Shown here piece after piece: positions 12,891 to 24,930 of a DNA stretch of 64,000 bases. Source of the DNA: Epiperipatus broadwayi (Eukaryota; Onychophora; Udeonychophora; Euonychophora; Peripatidae). Numbering within the stretch: position 1 is the first letter of the stretch; every line of letters begins with the position of its first letter. The stretch is from assembly GCA_028023455.1 (NCBI GenBank), contig JAQFVV010012544.1:1-64000 (forward strand). Direction: 5' to 3'. The notes beneath the pieces are model-generated. The model was not told the origin of the DNA, did no database searches, and was given only the letters and a program-made list of their open reading frames with translations. The translations under genes were made by a program, and so were the position numbers.

Positions 12891-13434
12891 ATATAATAAA
12901 AAAATTTCAACAATTTAAAAAAGATTTGTTCTATTTACAAATAAGAATAAGCTTACCATTACTGAAAGAAACACCAGGAAATAGTTGTTTATTTCTCTAT
13001 GAATATCACTCAAGCATAATGTTGCTATAACTATTTCATTATATTCTAATTAAAAAATGAAGACAATAGAATTTTTAATGTAAGGTTAAAATTTTTTATT
13101 AATACAATATTAACTGCCTTTTGAAAATGTTGACTTCCATTAATTTTGAGATCAATATAAAGAACTGTTTAGAAAGACTTTTAAAAAATTAAACTTCAGT
13201 TGAATTTCAAAAAAGCTAAATGATACTTTTTATATACATTTGTTATTACTATTCTATGTTTTCTCTTTTTTTATTAATATTTAGTATTCCCAAAGAATTA
13301 TTGTTGTATCAAGTAAATTATTTTTAATGCAATATTTTATATATGTTGATATACACAACCAATTGCACATGCATTGGCGAGATGTCCAGATATGTAGTTT
13401 GTATTTATGCTTATACATATTTTTTTCCAAAAAA
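12891..13434. other. AT-rich sequence between the duplicated copies
   Basis: Nothing recognisable. There is no open frame, no repeat pair and no promoter-like cluster. Confidence 0.5.
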
Positions 13435-15800
13435 CAAATGAGAAATTTTATAATCTTTAGAAATGTATTTACAAAATATTAATAAGAATTGGCAAAATGG
13501 TTTATAGTAGCTGTGCTTTCTGTACCTAAAGAAACATATAATGCCTGAAGTTTAAAACCTATGCATCTTAGTGTATAATAAAAGAGTAACTTATCAGTAG
13601 ATAAAAATAATTTTAGCAATGTAAATACAAATTAAATGAGTAATGAGGCACTTGTTTTTTTTTAAATGGGCTAATTAATTGATAGTTTAAAAATTAAAAG
13701 AGTAGATTAAATAATGGTGAAATTACTAAAAGGTCACACATAAAAGTAGAATGTATAAGTTTGTGATAGCCATCGAAGCTACAAATCTTTTTTTATTTCT
13801 CTAATAGAAAGAGAATGTAATATTATTCTGATACTGATTTAGTATGCACTTACAATCATTTTGAATTATAAGAACTGTCCAAAACCCATGCTGATACATC
13901 CATGTGATAAATGACATCATACACATGGTCATGACCCAACCATTCATTACAAATCACAATTTTCATCAATAATAAAAAACACAATTTTCGTAGTTATACT
14001 TTATCTAACCACATGACTAAAAAATTAAATTGCAAATTTCGCAATTTTCATTGATAATTAAAAAATTAAAACAATTTTTTTATACAATTATATTTTATCT
14101 AATCACATGACTAAAAACATATACAAATATTTTAAATTAACATACATTATCCCGATTTCCATCAATATTTGAAAAATCAAAAACCAATCTTTGCAAATAT
14201 TTTAAATGAACATAAGTTATCATAATTTACATCAATATTTCAAAAATCAAAAGGTGACTTTTATCATCAACAAATGAACATGGAAATATGTTTAAAGAAA
14301 ATAATTAGATTTTATTATTGCTAATACAAAATATTGAATTGGTAATTAGCTAAGAAAAGGTCCACATTGAAATACATATGGTAGAAAGTAAAAAAAATAG
14401 TAACATAAATCAATAAAAGTTTGATGCATCAATGTAAATTATCGATTTCTAGAGCTTGTATGGGCTCACATGATCAAAAGTAGATCCCATGACCATATCA
14501 GAAACCAAAATGTGAACATTATCTTAATTGAACAAACCAAGAATATCTGATAAGAAAAAAAATCATATTAATTGTAAAAATAATATGCTTTCTTTCATAG
14601 GGTTATATGTTTTTAATCTCAATTTCTTAATTATTGATGTACGCATTATGTAATGAATGGTCATGAGTAGATTGCTTAAACTAAAGGTCAAATGATAATT
14701 AAACTAGCAAATGTAAATTTAAACTAGAAAACAAAAATTGCCTTTTGATTTTTGAAATACTGAAGTAAATTGTGATAACTTGTGTAATGTTGGTAAATGT
14801 GAAATGATAATTAAAATATCAAATGTAAATTGCCTTTTGATTTTTGAGATATTGATGCAAATTGTGATAACATATGTTAATTTAAAATATTTGCATGTAT
14901 TTTTAGTCATCACCAAAAATTGTGAAATTTGCATTTTCATTTTTTAGTCAAATAGATAAGGCATAACTGTATGAAAATTGCATTTTTTTTTTATTATTGA
15001 TGAAAAGTGTGATTTTGTAATGGATGGCTGGGTCATGACCACATGTAGATTAATTGATTTCATTTATCACTTGGATGTGTCATCATGTGTTGGTGGTTCT
15101 TATAATTCAAAATGGCCATGAGCACATACTAAATCAATCCCAATATTTCTATATGAGGTTTTACATTTAATTATTTTCTTAAGTTTATTTTTATTTTATT
15201 CTTGCACAAGTTTGCTTTTATTTTAAAAGATCTATTTAAATAGTCAATAAATACTTTTGAATTGTTATTATTAAATTAACTAAATAAATTATAAATAATT
15301 ATCAAATGAAATCACAATAATAAACCAAATCTTAATCAAATTCATTCAATTAGATAATTTATTTGTTATGCATTTAATTAGATTATTAATTATATATTAT
15401 TTTTTATTGAAAGTTCCTTTTTTTGCATTCAACTTTCACACATTTTTATAATGTTATTTAAAATATTTTGAATAATATTTATTAATCTTAGGAGTTGCAT
15501 ATAGTATTAACACAGTATGTATATAACTCTATAGAAATTATATAAAGGCAATCCAATATCACATTGCATGAGTCATTTTACAAAAATAATAACAATGTTC
15601 ACATCAAGATAGTAATTTAAAAACAAAAACCTTAATATATATTAAAAGAAATAAAAACTTCTTTTTAAACCAACTTTTTAAGGTTTTAAACATCTCAATT
15701 TCTTATAAAACCAAGTGTACTAAGAAGCTAAAGTTAAACATGTTTAGCTAGAAATCTTGCTATTGTATCCATTGAGATTCCATCTGTACATAGCAGAAAT
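13435..15800. repeat. Duplicated segment, copy 2 (interrupted)
   Basis: Second copy of 11775-12890. Bases 13435-13837 and 15146-15800 align to copy 1 in order, and the roughly 1.3 kb between them has no counterpart there. The right end meets the decayed Penelope-like element near 15805. Confidence 0.85.
13838..15145. mobile_element. 1.3 kb foldback insertion
   Basis: Two arms (13838-14260 and 14725-15145) are inverted copies. TGATTTAGTATG and CATTTTGAATTATAAGAAC begin the left arm and recur inverted at the right end. Each arm has internal repeats of about 85 bases containing TTTGAAAAATCAAAAG-like words and TAGTCAT... runs. The unoccupied copy 1 shows it is an insertion. AATATT-TTCT-like words flank both ends and may be a target-site duplication. 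No protein is encoded, so it is a non-autonomous foldback or MITE-like element. Confidence 0.75.
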
Positions 15801-15804
15801 GTAG

Positions 15805-16820
<1,016 letters not shown>

Positions 16821-17029
16821 ATTAAGGAAAGCTATAGAAATTTTTGAAAGGGTCTAAGAGCATAAATGAAAAGTGTAAATTAAAGAAAATCAACAATATT
16901 TGGAAAAAGCTATTGGAGAATAATATACTTTTTTAAAACTTTTCAACCATAAAATTTAAGAATGAGTAGAAAATAACAAAAGAAAAAAATAATGATTTTA
17001 AATCTCACCTCACACATTCTTATGGTTTG
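16821..17029. other. 5' part of the Penelope-like element, unreadable
   Basis: Lies between the RT motifs and the terminal-repeat-like block. No motif survives clearly. Confidence 0.4.
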
Positions 17030-17116
17030 AGAAAAAAGCTCTGAAGAAAGTACTGTTATTGTAGTGAAATGTTAGCTGTTTAACTATTATATTTTTATTG
17101 CATGGAAGCTCCCAGA

Positions 17117-17118
<2 letters not shown>
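17030..17118 (+). mobile_element. Penelope-like terminal repeat (pLTR) copy
   Basis: Resembles 44975-45066 in the same orientation. Shared blocks are AAGTACT, AGCTGTTTAACTATTATAT, TTTTATTGCA and GGAAGCTCCCA, followed by AATAATA and an AT tract. Ending in an AT tract beside a Penelope-like RT on the opposite strand, it is best read as an inverted pseudo-LTR of that element. Confidence 0.6.
17037..17077 (+). ncRNA. Hammerhead ribozyme-like motif in Penelope terminal repeat
   Basis: Elements in order: stem I strand AGCT (17037-17040); core CTGAAGA (17041-17047), where the seventh-position change is at the free N7; stem II with AGTAC pairing GTAGT, one mismatch; core GAA (17066-17068); short stem III ATGT; cleavage-position T (17073); returning stem I strand AGCT (17074-17077). 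Hammerheads are known in Penelope-like elements. Pairing is partly decayed, so activity is doubtful. Confidence 0.5.

Positions 17119-17149
<31 letters not shown>
17119..17149. repeat. AT microsatellite
   Basis: AT run at the outer end of the Penelope-like terminal repeat, a typical insertion context for this kind of element. Confidence 0.9.
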
Positions 17150-17156
<7 letters not shown>

Positions 17157-19370
17157 GTTTTTTTCTTTTACATAAGACATAAATTTTATCTATTAAAATG
17201 AGAATTTATAATGATTTTACTATGTAACTTTCATCACCCATAGTAATATCTGAAAAGTAGCAGTTAGTAAGGTAATAGTAAAATATATGTACAGTGTTCT
17301 TAATTATAAAATTACAAACCAAAGTAGTTATAGTGATATATAAAATGTTCTGATATATTAAAGAAAATTTTTGTTTAAAAGTATTAAATTATTTTCTAAT
17401 AATAAAATGCATTAAAAAAAAAAAAACAAGCAAAAAGAGTAAGTTGTAAAAGAAAGGATTCTAGAAGTTATTAATCAAATTTATTTCATTTCTATCACAT
17501 CAAATTATTTAAAAATCAGAATAGATATCAGCAGGACTTATGGAAGCGTCACTGAATATTTTTTCTTTTTAAATATCTATTTATAAAAGAGTTTCAAATT
17601 TCTGTCTTAAGTCAAGTGAAGTAGAAAAGAAAAGCGAAAATTATTTTTTTTAAATAAAAAAATATTTTAATAATTAAAAATAAATAAATAAATCAAGATA
17701 AATTTAAAATTTGCATTTGTCAAAAAATGTTGTTTTTTTGTTTATTAAGTTAAAATGCATAAAGAATAATTTTATTAAAAGACAATGTCATGTTTATATC
17801 AAGTTAATAAATTATTCAGAAAATTATTAGCAAAATTGCAAACTTTTGTGAAATGAAATGTAAACATTTACTCATTTAAATTTTATTTCAAATGTATATA
17901 AAATTCTGCGAAATAACTGCAATATAATAAAAACAAAAAGAAAGTAAACTTATTTTTAAAATATCATAAGCATGATCCAAACAAAGAAAAATGATATCTA
18001 TTTATTTATGATATTATAAACCAAATCGTTTAGATTTTGTATTTATATTCCCACTATCAGATTTTTTTTAATGTGCAAAAGTTAATTCATACTTCAATAT
18101 CTAATTCTGCTATCTGTTCTGATGCAAATAAAGTTACAAATCAATAGTTTTGTGAAATATAATATTGCTGTTAACTTTTTGCATTTCTACATCATATATC
18201 AATTCCTTTATTTAATATTGTTAAATAATTTCATGAATCACATTCTTTTGATTTATTAATAATAAATAATGACATCAACATTGTTGTATGTAATTGAAGA
18301 TAGATGATGATCTTGAAGAAAATTTACATAAACAAGAAGAAATATTTAAAAAATAAACATTATAGCATTAATATCCTCTATAATCAATTTTAAAATATTG
18401 TTGGTTCACTCATAAGCATTTTTGATTATCGTTATAAAAAATTCTTTACTTCTTTATTACATTAGAACTTGTTGGATAAAAACTGAATTATTGTATTTAA
18501 TATCATCCATTGGATTAAATTATTCATAAAGCTACTCTATCTTGTATACCATTACTCTCTACAATATTTGTTCTATTTTTTTATTTACAATGAATCTCGT
18601 TCCATTTATGCCTTCAATATATATGTTTAAGTTAAAATAGATATTCGCTTTTTTATCTTAAATTGTTTTATCATTTTTTTCTTTTATCTTTATAAAATCC
18701 ATCAATATCCCCCTACAAACAGTTTTTTTAAATTTATGAAATCTTCCTTCTCTGAAAGTGATCTACAATTGTTGGGGATAAAAGATTATCAGCAATCTAA
18801 ATTTAATAAATTTTTGTATTTATACAAAGTAAATCTTGCATATTATAATTTATTTCTAAGTAATTTTAAAAATCAGCACTAAATTATAAATATTATCTAT
18901 AATTAGATATTTTAAAAATGTCAATTTTCTTTAATTGTAAAATGATTAAAATTTATCAATAACTTCAGTTTGCACCCAAACGTTATTTGTACAAATGTTG
19001 TTTAATACATTGGATTTATTTCTCAGGAATTTGATTGTAAAGGAGTAAGAATATACGGGCAGAAAATTTCTTTATAATATTATTGCACTATAGATGAACA
19101 GTACATATTTATCACTGATTTAATAGTTAATATTTCAGTATAAATTAATTAAAACTTCTTAGTCAATATCAGTTATGATTGCAATTTTATATTGCTATTA
19201 TTTTAATTTTTAGAATATGCTACTAAAAATGTTATAACATTTTGTTGAAAAAATTATAAAAATAAATCATAATATAAATTAGTCCATATTATTTTATATG
19301 TTATGCTTCCACATAAAAGCAATGATCATATGTTTATAATTAACTTTGAATTAAATTTAATTATATATAT
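17150..19370. other. AT-rich intergenic sequence
   Basis: No gene, paired repeat or regulatory cluster is visible. The base composition is extreme, with many poly-A and poly-T runs. Confidence 0.5.
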
Positions 19371-19458
19371 GTCAACAGATGGCGTTCTACCAAAAACGTC
19401 AAGTGTATGTTTACATAAAGGTCAGAGCAAGCATTCACTATCTCTAACTTTAATTCCA

Positions 19459-19502
19459 CTTTCATATCATGATTTCAAGCTATTTGCTATCATCAGTGAA
19501 AG
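19459..19502 (-). ncRNA. Hammerhead ribozyme, family 1 copy 1
   Basis: Read on the minus strand: stem I strand CTTTCA; core CTGATGA; a 13-base stem II region with AGC pairing GCT around an AAATA loop and a U-U apposition at its base; core GAA; stem III ATC-AT-GAT; cleavage-position A; returning stem I strand TGAAAG. Stem I is six perfect pairs. All invariant core bases are present. The open ends lie in stem I, so it is a type I form. The three-base palindromic stem III suggests dimer action. Confidence 0.65.
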
Positions 19503-19858
19503 ACAGGAATTTTAGAAACTAGATCTAAACACAAACTCTGAGCATTTATGAAACAGTTTCTATTCAGCTTGCAAGCGTGAATCTTTTAGACACGTAATGT
19601 ATTTAAACTCAGCATAGCTAGCCAGATAGCTATATGGGTCTGATCTCAGTTCAGCATCACCGCATAGTAGAAGCCTCTGCAATATATATCATTGCTAGAT
19701 AGACCTCAAAGGTGCATTTATGAAAAACAAAAAAACAAGTTAAGAACTTGCTAATGCTTGTATTTATGTCATCAGATGGTGTTCTACCAAAAGCCCCATC
19801 AAGCATATGTTTACATAAACGTCAGAGCAAGCATTCACTATCTCTAACTTTAATTCCA

Positions 19859-19902
19859 CTTTCATATCATGATTTCAAGCTATTTGCTATCATCAGTGAA
19901 AT
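19859..19902 (-). ncRNA. Hammerhead ribozyme, family 1 copy 2
   Basis: Same layout as the first unit, with core CTGATGA and GAA intact. The outermost stem I pair is lost (strand ATTTCA against TGAAAG), leaving five pairs. Confidence 0.6.
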
Positions 19903-20257
19903 ACAGGAATTTTAGAAACTAGATCTAAACACAAACTCTGAGCATTTATGAAACAGTTTCTATTCAGCTTGCAAGCATGAATCTTTTAGACACGTAATGT
20001 CTTCAAACTGAGCATAGCAAGCCAGATAGCTATATGGGTCTGATCTCAGTTCAGCATCACCACATAGTAGAAGCCTCTGCAATATATATCATTGCTAGAA
20101 AAACCTCAAAGGTACATTTATGAAAAACAAAAAACAAGTTAAAAACTTGGTAACGCTTGTATTTATGTTAACAGATGGCGTTCTACCAAAAACACCATCA
20201 AGCGTATGTTTACATAAACGTCAGAGCAAGCACTCACTATCTCTAACTTTAATTCCA

Positions 20258-20301
20258 CTTTCAGATCATGATTTCACGCTATTTGCTATCATCAGTGAAA
20301 G
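20258..20301 (-). ncRNA. Hammerhead ribozyme, family 1 copy 3
   Basis: Core CTGATGA and GAA are intact, stem I CTTTCA/TGAAAG is perfect, and stem III is ATC-AT-GAT. The cleavage-position base is C, the preferred type. Stem II is weaker because GCT has become GCG, leaving two good pairs. Confidence 0.6.
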
Positions 20302-20945
20302 ACGGGAATTTTAGAAACTAGATCTAAACACAAACTCTGAGCGTTTATGAAACAGTTTCTATTCAGCTTGCAAGCGTGAAACTTTTAGAAACGTAATGTC
20401 TTCAAACTCAGCATAGCAATCCAGATAGCTATATGGGTCTGATCTCAGTTCAGAAACTTACATAGTAGAAGCCTCTGCAATATATATCATTGCTAGAAAG
20501 ACCTCAAAGGTACATTTATGAAAAACAGAAAACAAGTTAAAAACTTGCTAATGCTTGTATTTATGTCAACAGATGGTGTTCTATCATAATCTGAAAGTGG
20601 AATTAGAGATAGTGAATGCTTGCTCTCACGTTTATGTAAACATATGCTTGATGGTGTTTTTGGTAGAACACCATCTGTTGACATAACTACAAGCGTTAGC
20701 AAGTTTTTAACTTGTTTTTTGTTTTTCATAAATGAACCTTTGAGGTCCTTCTAGCAATGATATATATTGCAGAGGCTTCTACTATGTGGTGATGCTGAAC
20801 TGAGATCAGACCTATATAGCTATCTGGCTTGCTATGCTCAGTTTGAAGACATTACGTGTCTAAAAGATTCATGCTCGCAAGCTGAATAGAAACTGTTTCA
20901 TAAACGCTCAGAGTTTGTGTTTAGATCCAGTTTCTAAAATTCTGT

Positions 20946-20989
20946 CTTGCACTGATGATAGCAAATAGCTTGAAATCATGATCCAAAAG
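20946..20989 (+). ncRNA. Decayed hammerhead, family 1 copy 4
   Basis: In the inverted arm the motif reads on the plus strand. CTGATGA, stem II and GAA are kept, but stem I is CTTGCA against CAAAAG, with only the three distal pairs left, so self-cleavage is unlikely. Confidence 0.5.
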
Positions 20990-21344
20990 TGAAATTAAAG
21001 TTAGAGATAGTGAATGCTTGCTCTGATGTTTATGTAAACATATGCTTGATGGTGTTTTTGATAGAACGCCATCTGTTGACATAAATACAAGCATTAGCAA
21101 GTTTTTAACTTGTTTTTTGTTTTTCATAAATGTACCTTTGAGGTCTTTCTAGCAATGATATATATTGCAGAGGCTTCTACTATGTGGTGATGCTGAACTG
21201 AGATCAGACCCATATAGCTATCTGGCTTGCTATGCTGAGTTTGAAGACATTACGTGTCTAAAAGATTCATGCTTGCAAGTTGAATAGAAACTGTTTCCTA
21301 AACGCTCAGAATTTGTGTTTAGGTCTAGTTTCTAAAATTCCTGT

Positions 21345-21388
21345 CTTTCACTGATGATAGCAAATAGCTTGAAATTATGTTCTTAAAG
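21345..21388 (+). ncRNA. Decayed hammerhead, family 1 copy 5
   Basis: CTGATGA, stem II and GAA are kept. Stem III has changed to ATTATGTT and loses a pair, and stem I has one mismatch (CTTTCA against TTAAAG). Confidence 0.5.
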
Positions 21389-21527
21389 TGGAATTAAAGT
21401 TAGAGATAGTGAATGCATGCTCTGACGTTTATGTAAACATACACTTGATGGTGTTTTTGGTAGAACGCCATCTGTTGACATAAATACAAGCATTAGCAAG
21501 TTTTTAACTTGGTTTTTTGTTTTTCAT

Positions 21528-21876
21528 ATATATATAATCTAGCTTGCAAAATAAGCTCTTAACAAGCTTTGTAGAATATCCCCAAACCCAGAACGGTTTC
21601 TGCTACTGGCATTCTCAGTGAGGTGCTAGGATATTCAAGCATTAGATTAAAAATACCAGGACAAGCCCAGACATTATCTAAGTAGAAAATTAAGTAGAAA
21701 ATCTGAAATTTTATCAAGTAGAAAATGTGAAATTTTCAGCCATCCATATGTCTTTCAATCCAGATATCTAACTTAAATAGCCATATGGAACTGAACTAAG
21801 TTTAGATACATCATGTATTAATAGCTTTAGCAATATAAAATCACCAAAGCCTTAATAGCAAAAAAAAATAAAACAA
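21528..21876. other. Spacer after the family 1 array
   Basis: No gene is seen. The spacer is locally less AT-rich (GAACGGTTTCTGCTACTGGC near 21590) and may be a fragment of a further repeat. Confidence 0.4.
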
Positions 21877-22590
21877 ATCAAGTCAGATGTCACATGACCT
21901 AATTTACTAAGCTTGTATTTGAACTCAGACTTTCACATGACCCACTACTCTCAGTTCCATCTCATATTGCTGACCCACCTGATCACACACATTTTGGAAA
22001 GATAAATATATTACATATATAATAAATATATTACATATATATGCCCATCCCTCACATATGTATGTATAAATGGATTATTCTCCTGTACATGAGTGGTCAG
22101 AATGACTAATATGTCAACATGGGTAGGATGACAACCTTGGCACTAACAAGGGCTTTGAATGTTCCATCATCAGATTTTCAATGAAATAGAAGGCTGAAAA
22201 TTTGTGAGTTGGAATATTTTGAAGCCTGTCCATTAAAGTATGAAGATAGGCTACCTTAATATAAAGCTGAGCACTGATTATATATATGTGTGAGGATAGT
22301 AATCTAGACCAACTGATTTCTGGTTTAGCATAAAATACCTATATTCATTATTATTTGTCTTTCCAACATGTGGGTGATCAGATGGGTCAGCAATATGAGA
22401 TTGCACTGAGAGTAGTGGGTTGTGTAAAAGTCTGAGTTCAAATTCTGCATATATTACATATATATAAATGCAAGTTTAAGCCTGTACAATGTATTAAGCT
22501 TGTATTTACAAATATTATATATAGCACTCACAAATCAACATTTGTCTATACAAGCTTATTAAATTAGGTCAGGTAACCTCTGACTTGATG
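21877..22590. mobile_element. Foldback element with tRNA-like B boxes
   Basis: The left arm (21877-21996) contains GACCTAATTTACTAAGCTTG and, inverted, the words GAGTAGTGGGT and GTGATCAGGTGGGTCAGCAA. These recur in plus orientation at 22360-22445 and, for the terminal part, at 22546-22590. Each arm carries a B-box-like GAGTTCAAATNC next to the conserved block, as in tRNA-derived SINEs. No open frame is present. Confidence 0.6.
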
Positions 22591-22595
22591 TTTTG

Positions 22596-22596
<1 letters not shown>

Positions 22597-22655
<59 letters not shown>
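22597..22655. repeat. TA microsatellite
   Basis: TA run of about 29 units directly after the foldback element. Confidence 0.95.
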
Positions 22656-22659
<4 letters not shown>

Positions 22660-24756
22660 TCTATATAAACTTTTTGGAGCCAAAATATTTTTTTATATAA
22701 AATATCGCTACATAATGTATTTTAAACTCTTGAATTTATCAAAGACATGCTGAATGTGTTTAAAAACAAAGTTTCAAATCATTCATATACATGATCCATA
22801 TACATTATCATTAATAAACACTAATAGTACTAATTACTATTAGCTACAAGACTAAAATTTCATTTCATTTTTTATTATGATAAGCATTGCAACTTGGATG
22901 CTCAGAACATTAACACACAATCAATTTTTAATAATTATAATACAAACAAATAAAAGGATTTTAACAGCTAGTGAAACTAAATAGGAATTCTGGATATCAT
23001 AATGAAAAATTAAATGCAATATTACATTATTTTGTATTGTTGAATTAGACTTTTGTAAGAATGGTTGAACAATTTAAGTAGATTTTTAAGAATGCATACC
23101 AATCAGAATTATTGTTAATCTTTTGAGTGCTGATTATTTTATTGGTTGAGTGAGGTAAAAGTCTAAACTTTTAATTGGTCAATTCACAAACTCAACTGTC
23201 AAAATATATTCATCTTTTAATATTATATTCACTTTAGTTTCATTTGTAAAAAGTATATTAATAATTTGTCAGATTATGAAAGTGAATGAAAGTTTTTTCA
23301 AAAATAAATATTTATTTATAATTATTAAAATATTCAATAGCGGCAAATCTAAAATGAACGTTACTCACCAACTAAAAAGTTTTGTGATGTCAGTGATTTC
23401 ATTCCCAATTTTACGTTGCGGAAAAGTAAATAATTTTGCTGAAATCTTAACTATTTTTTCTAAAATAATTTTATTTTTAATATATTTTATCAAAATAATT
23501 TATAATTTGTCAAAAAATACTTTTAAAATGGTCTAAAACATTCATTTATCACTTTCAAAATGAAAGAAAAGAAATTGCAAAGCTTTAGTTATTGACAAGC
23601 GGTTTTCTTTGTCCTTGATGGCTAACAGCCAATCAGAATCAAGGGCGGACTGCCCTCTTCATTTGTTAGACCTTCAACATCAGTTTTATTGATTTTTTAC
23701 TTGTAAAATAATTCAAGAGAGGGCAGCATCTTGCGGAACTTTTTTTAACCTTTAAAAATAACACAAAATCTTAACGGTAGCGTTAAAAATGACAGAATTA
23801 GAGTGACTTGAAGCCAATTCAGTTTTAGACACAAAGATCATGCAAATTAATAGCTAGAGAAGAGTAAACAATTAATTATACAAATTGCATCTAGTGTAAG
23901 TCTTCAAAAGTGTTGCCCACATAATTGCTTTTTAAAATTTTTTACACCAAATGTAGTGGATTACACCTTATTCATTTTCTTAAAACTATTGATGCAGACT
24001 GTGATAAAATAAATAAAATGATATACAATTTTAAATAAGAAATTATATTTTACTTAGAATTTCTAAACTAAGTGCTGCTAAATTATTAATGTAGGAGCAT
24101 TTAAATAATTTTGTATAGTTAGATAGTGACTTACTTCATTTGGTTTAAATTCACACAGAAGATTAAAATCCCATGTAGCTTATATAGATATAGAGGTGAT
24201 CATATATTAATGCAGATTGTAATAATACTAAAAATCAGACCTAGATATAAAAGTATAAAAACAAAATATAATGAAAATTTAGGAGAATTATCTATCAGTC
24301 AATTCAGTAAACTGACTATAGCCTGACAATTAATTTGACATACTCATGGCTTGATAAATTCAATAAAAGAAGTCAAACACTCAATGTTTAAAATGTAATA
24401 TTAAAGATATGATTGGGCAAAAGGCTGTATGGATTCTGTGATTATCTTATGTTTTAACTCATAATTAAGCTTAATTCTTATAATACTCTAAGGGAAAAGA
24501 TACCTAATTTTTTTACTATGTAATTACAAGCTCTTAAAATTTGTTTGAAATAATGTCCATATCACTTATATTTTTCACTGTTGGTCTTTTTAAGAATTTC
24601 AAGCTATCTTAATTACTAAAAAAATTTCTATAGCCATAAAGTATGTGATATGATCTTTACTAAAGTTAAAAATGTTTTACATAGTCACAACAAATGTTTG
24701 TGAAGATTTTTACTATTTAACATTAAGCCCAAAAATAAAATAAAGAAGATCATTGT
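22656..24756. other. AT-rich interval with CCAAT-containing patches
   Basis: No gene is supported. An 86-codon open frame at 23276-23536 has no recognisable content. Bases 23590-23760 are less AT-rich and contain AGCCAATCAGAATC beside GGGCGGACTGCCCTCT, a combination partly repeated in inverted order near 41150-41215. Single-copy CCAAT sites also occur near 23100 and 23140. Confidence 0.4.
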
Positions 24757-24930
24757 TTGAAAAATTCGAAGATAGGGACCTCTACAGGTCTTTGCCACAA
24801 ACTTCACCTATTCATATATAAAAGTAGGTTGAAGTAAAGAAGGGTTTCCCTCCTTAGGGTTTCCCTCTTTTCTTCTGGGCGTAAGCTTGTGGCTAAGACC
24901 TGTAGAGGTCCCTACCTTGGAATTTTTCAG
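24757..24930. mobile_element. Small palindromic MITE-like element
   Basis: Terminal inverted repeats of about 48 bases (24757-24804 and 24883-24930) share TAGGGACCTCTACAGGTCTT with few differences. The 78-base centre repeats GGGTTTCCCTC. There is no coding capacity. Element size and structure fit a MITE. Confidence 0.8.

Larger units (their letters stand above)
19371..21527. repeat. Head-to-head array of 398-base units, family 1 (retrozyme-like)
   Basis: Unit starts (GTCAACAGATGG or close variants) fall at 19371, 19768, 20167 and 20565, giving periods of 397, 399 and 398. At about 20583 the array flips. Inverted unit ends follow at 20682, 21080 and 21479, again 398-399 apart. Each complete unit contains a hammerhead-like motif on the strand opposite the GTCAACAG reading. 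Both outer ends abut ATATAT. Unit copies differ by a few per cent. The short open frames here are repeat-borne and not conserved as proteins. Unit length, tandem form and ribozyme content fit metazoan retrozymes. Confidence 0.85.

Noticed and set aside
19303-21127. Four similar 64-78 codon proteins ending in LSLTLIPLS-like text
   Set aside because: They are the 400-base repeat units read in one frame. Their start points differ, and the conserved structure lies in the hammerhead on the opposite strand.
19371-21527. CRISPR array
   Set aside because: Units are 398 bases with no short direct repeat and unique spacer pattern, and the setting is a eukaryotic genome.
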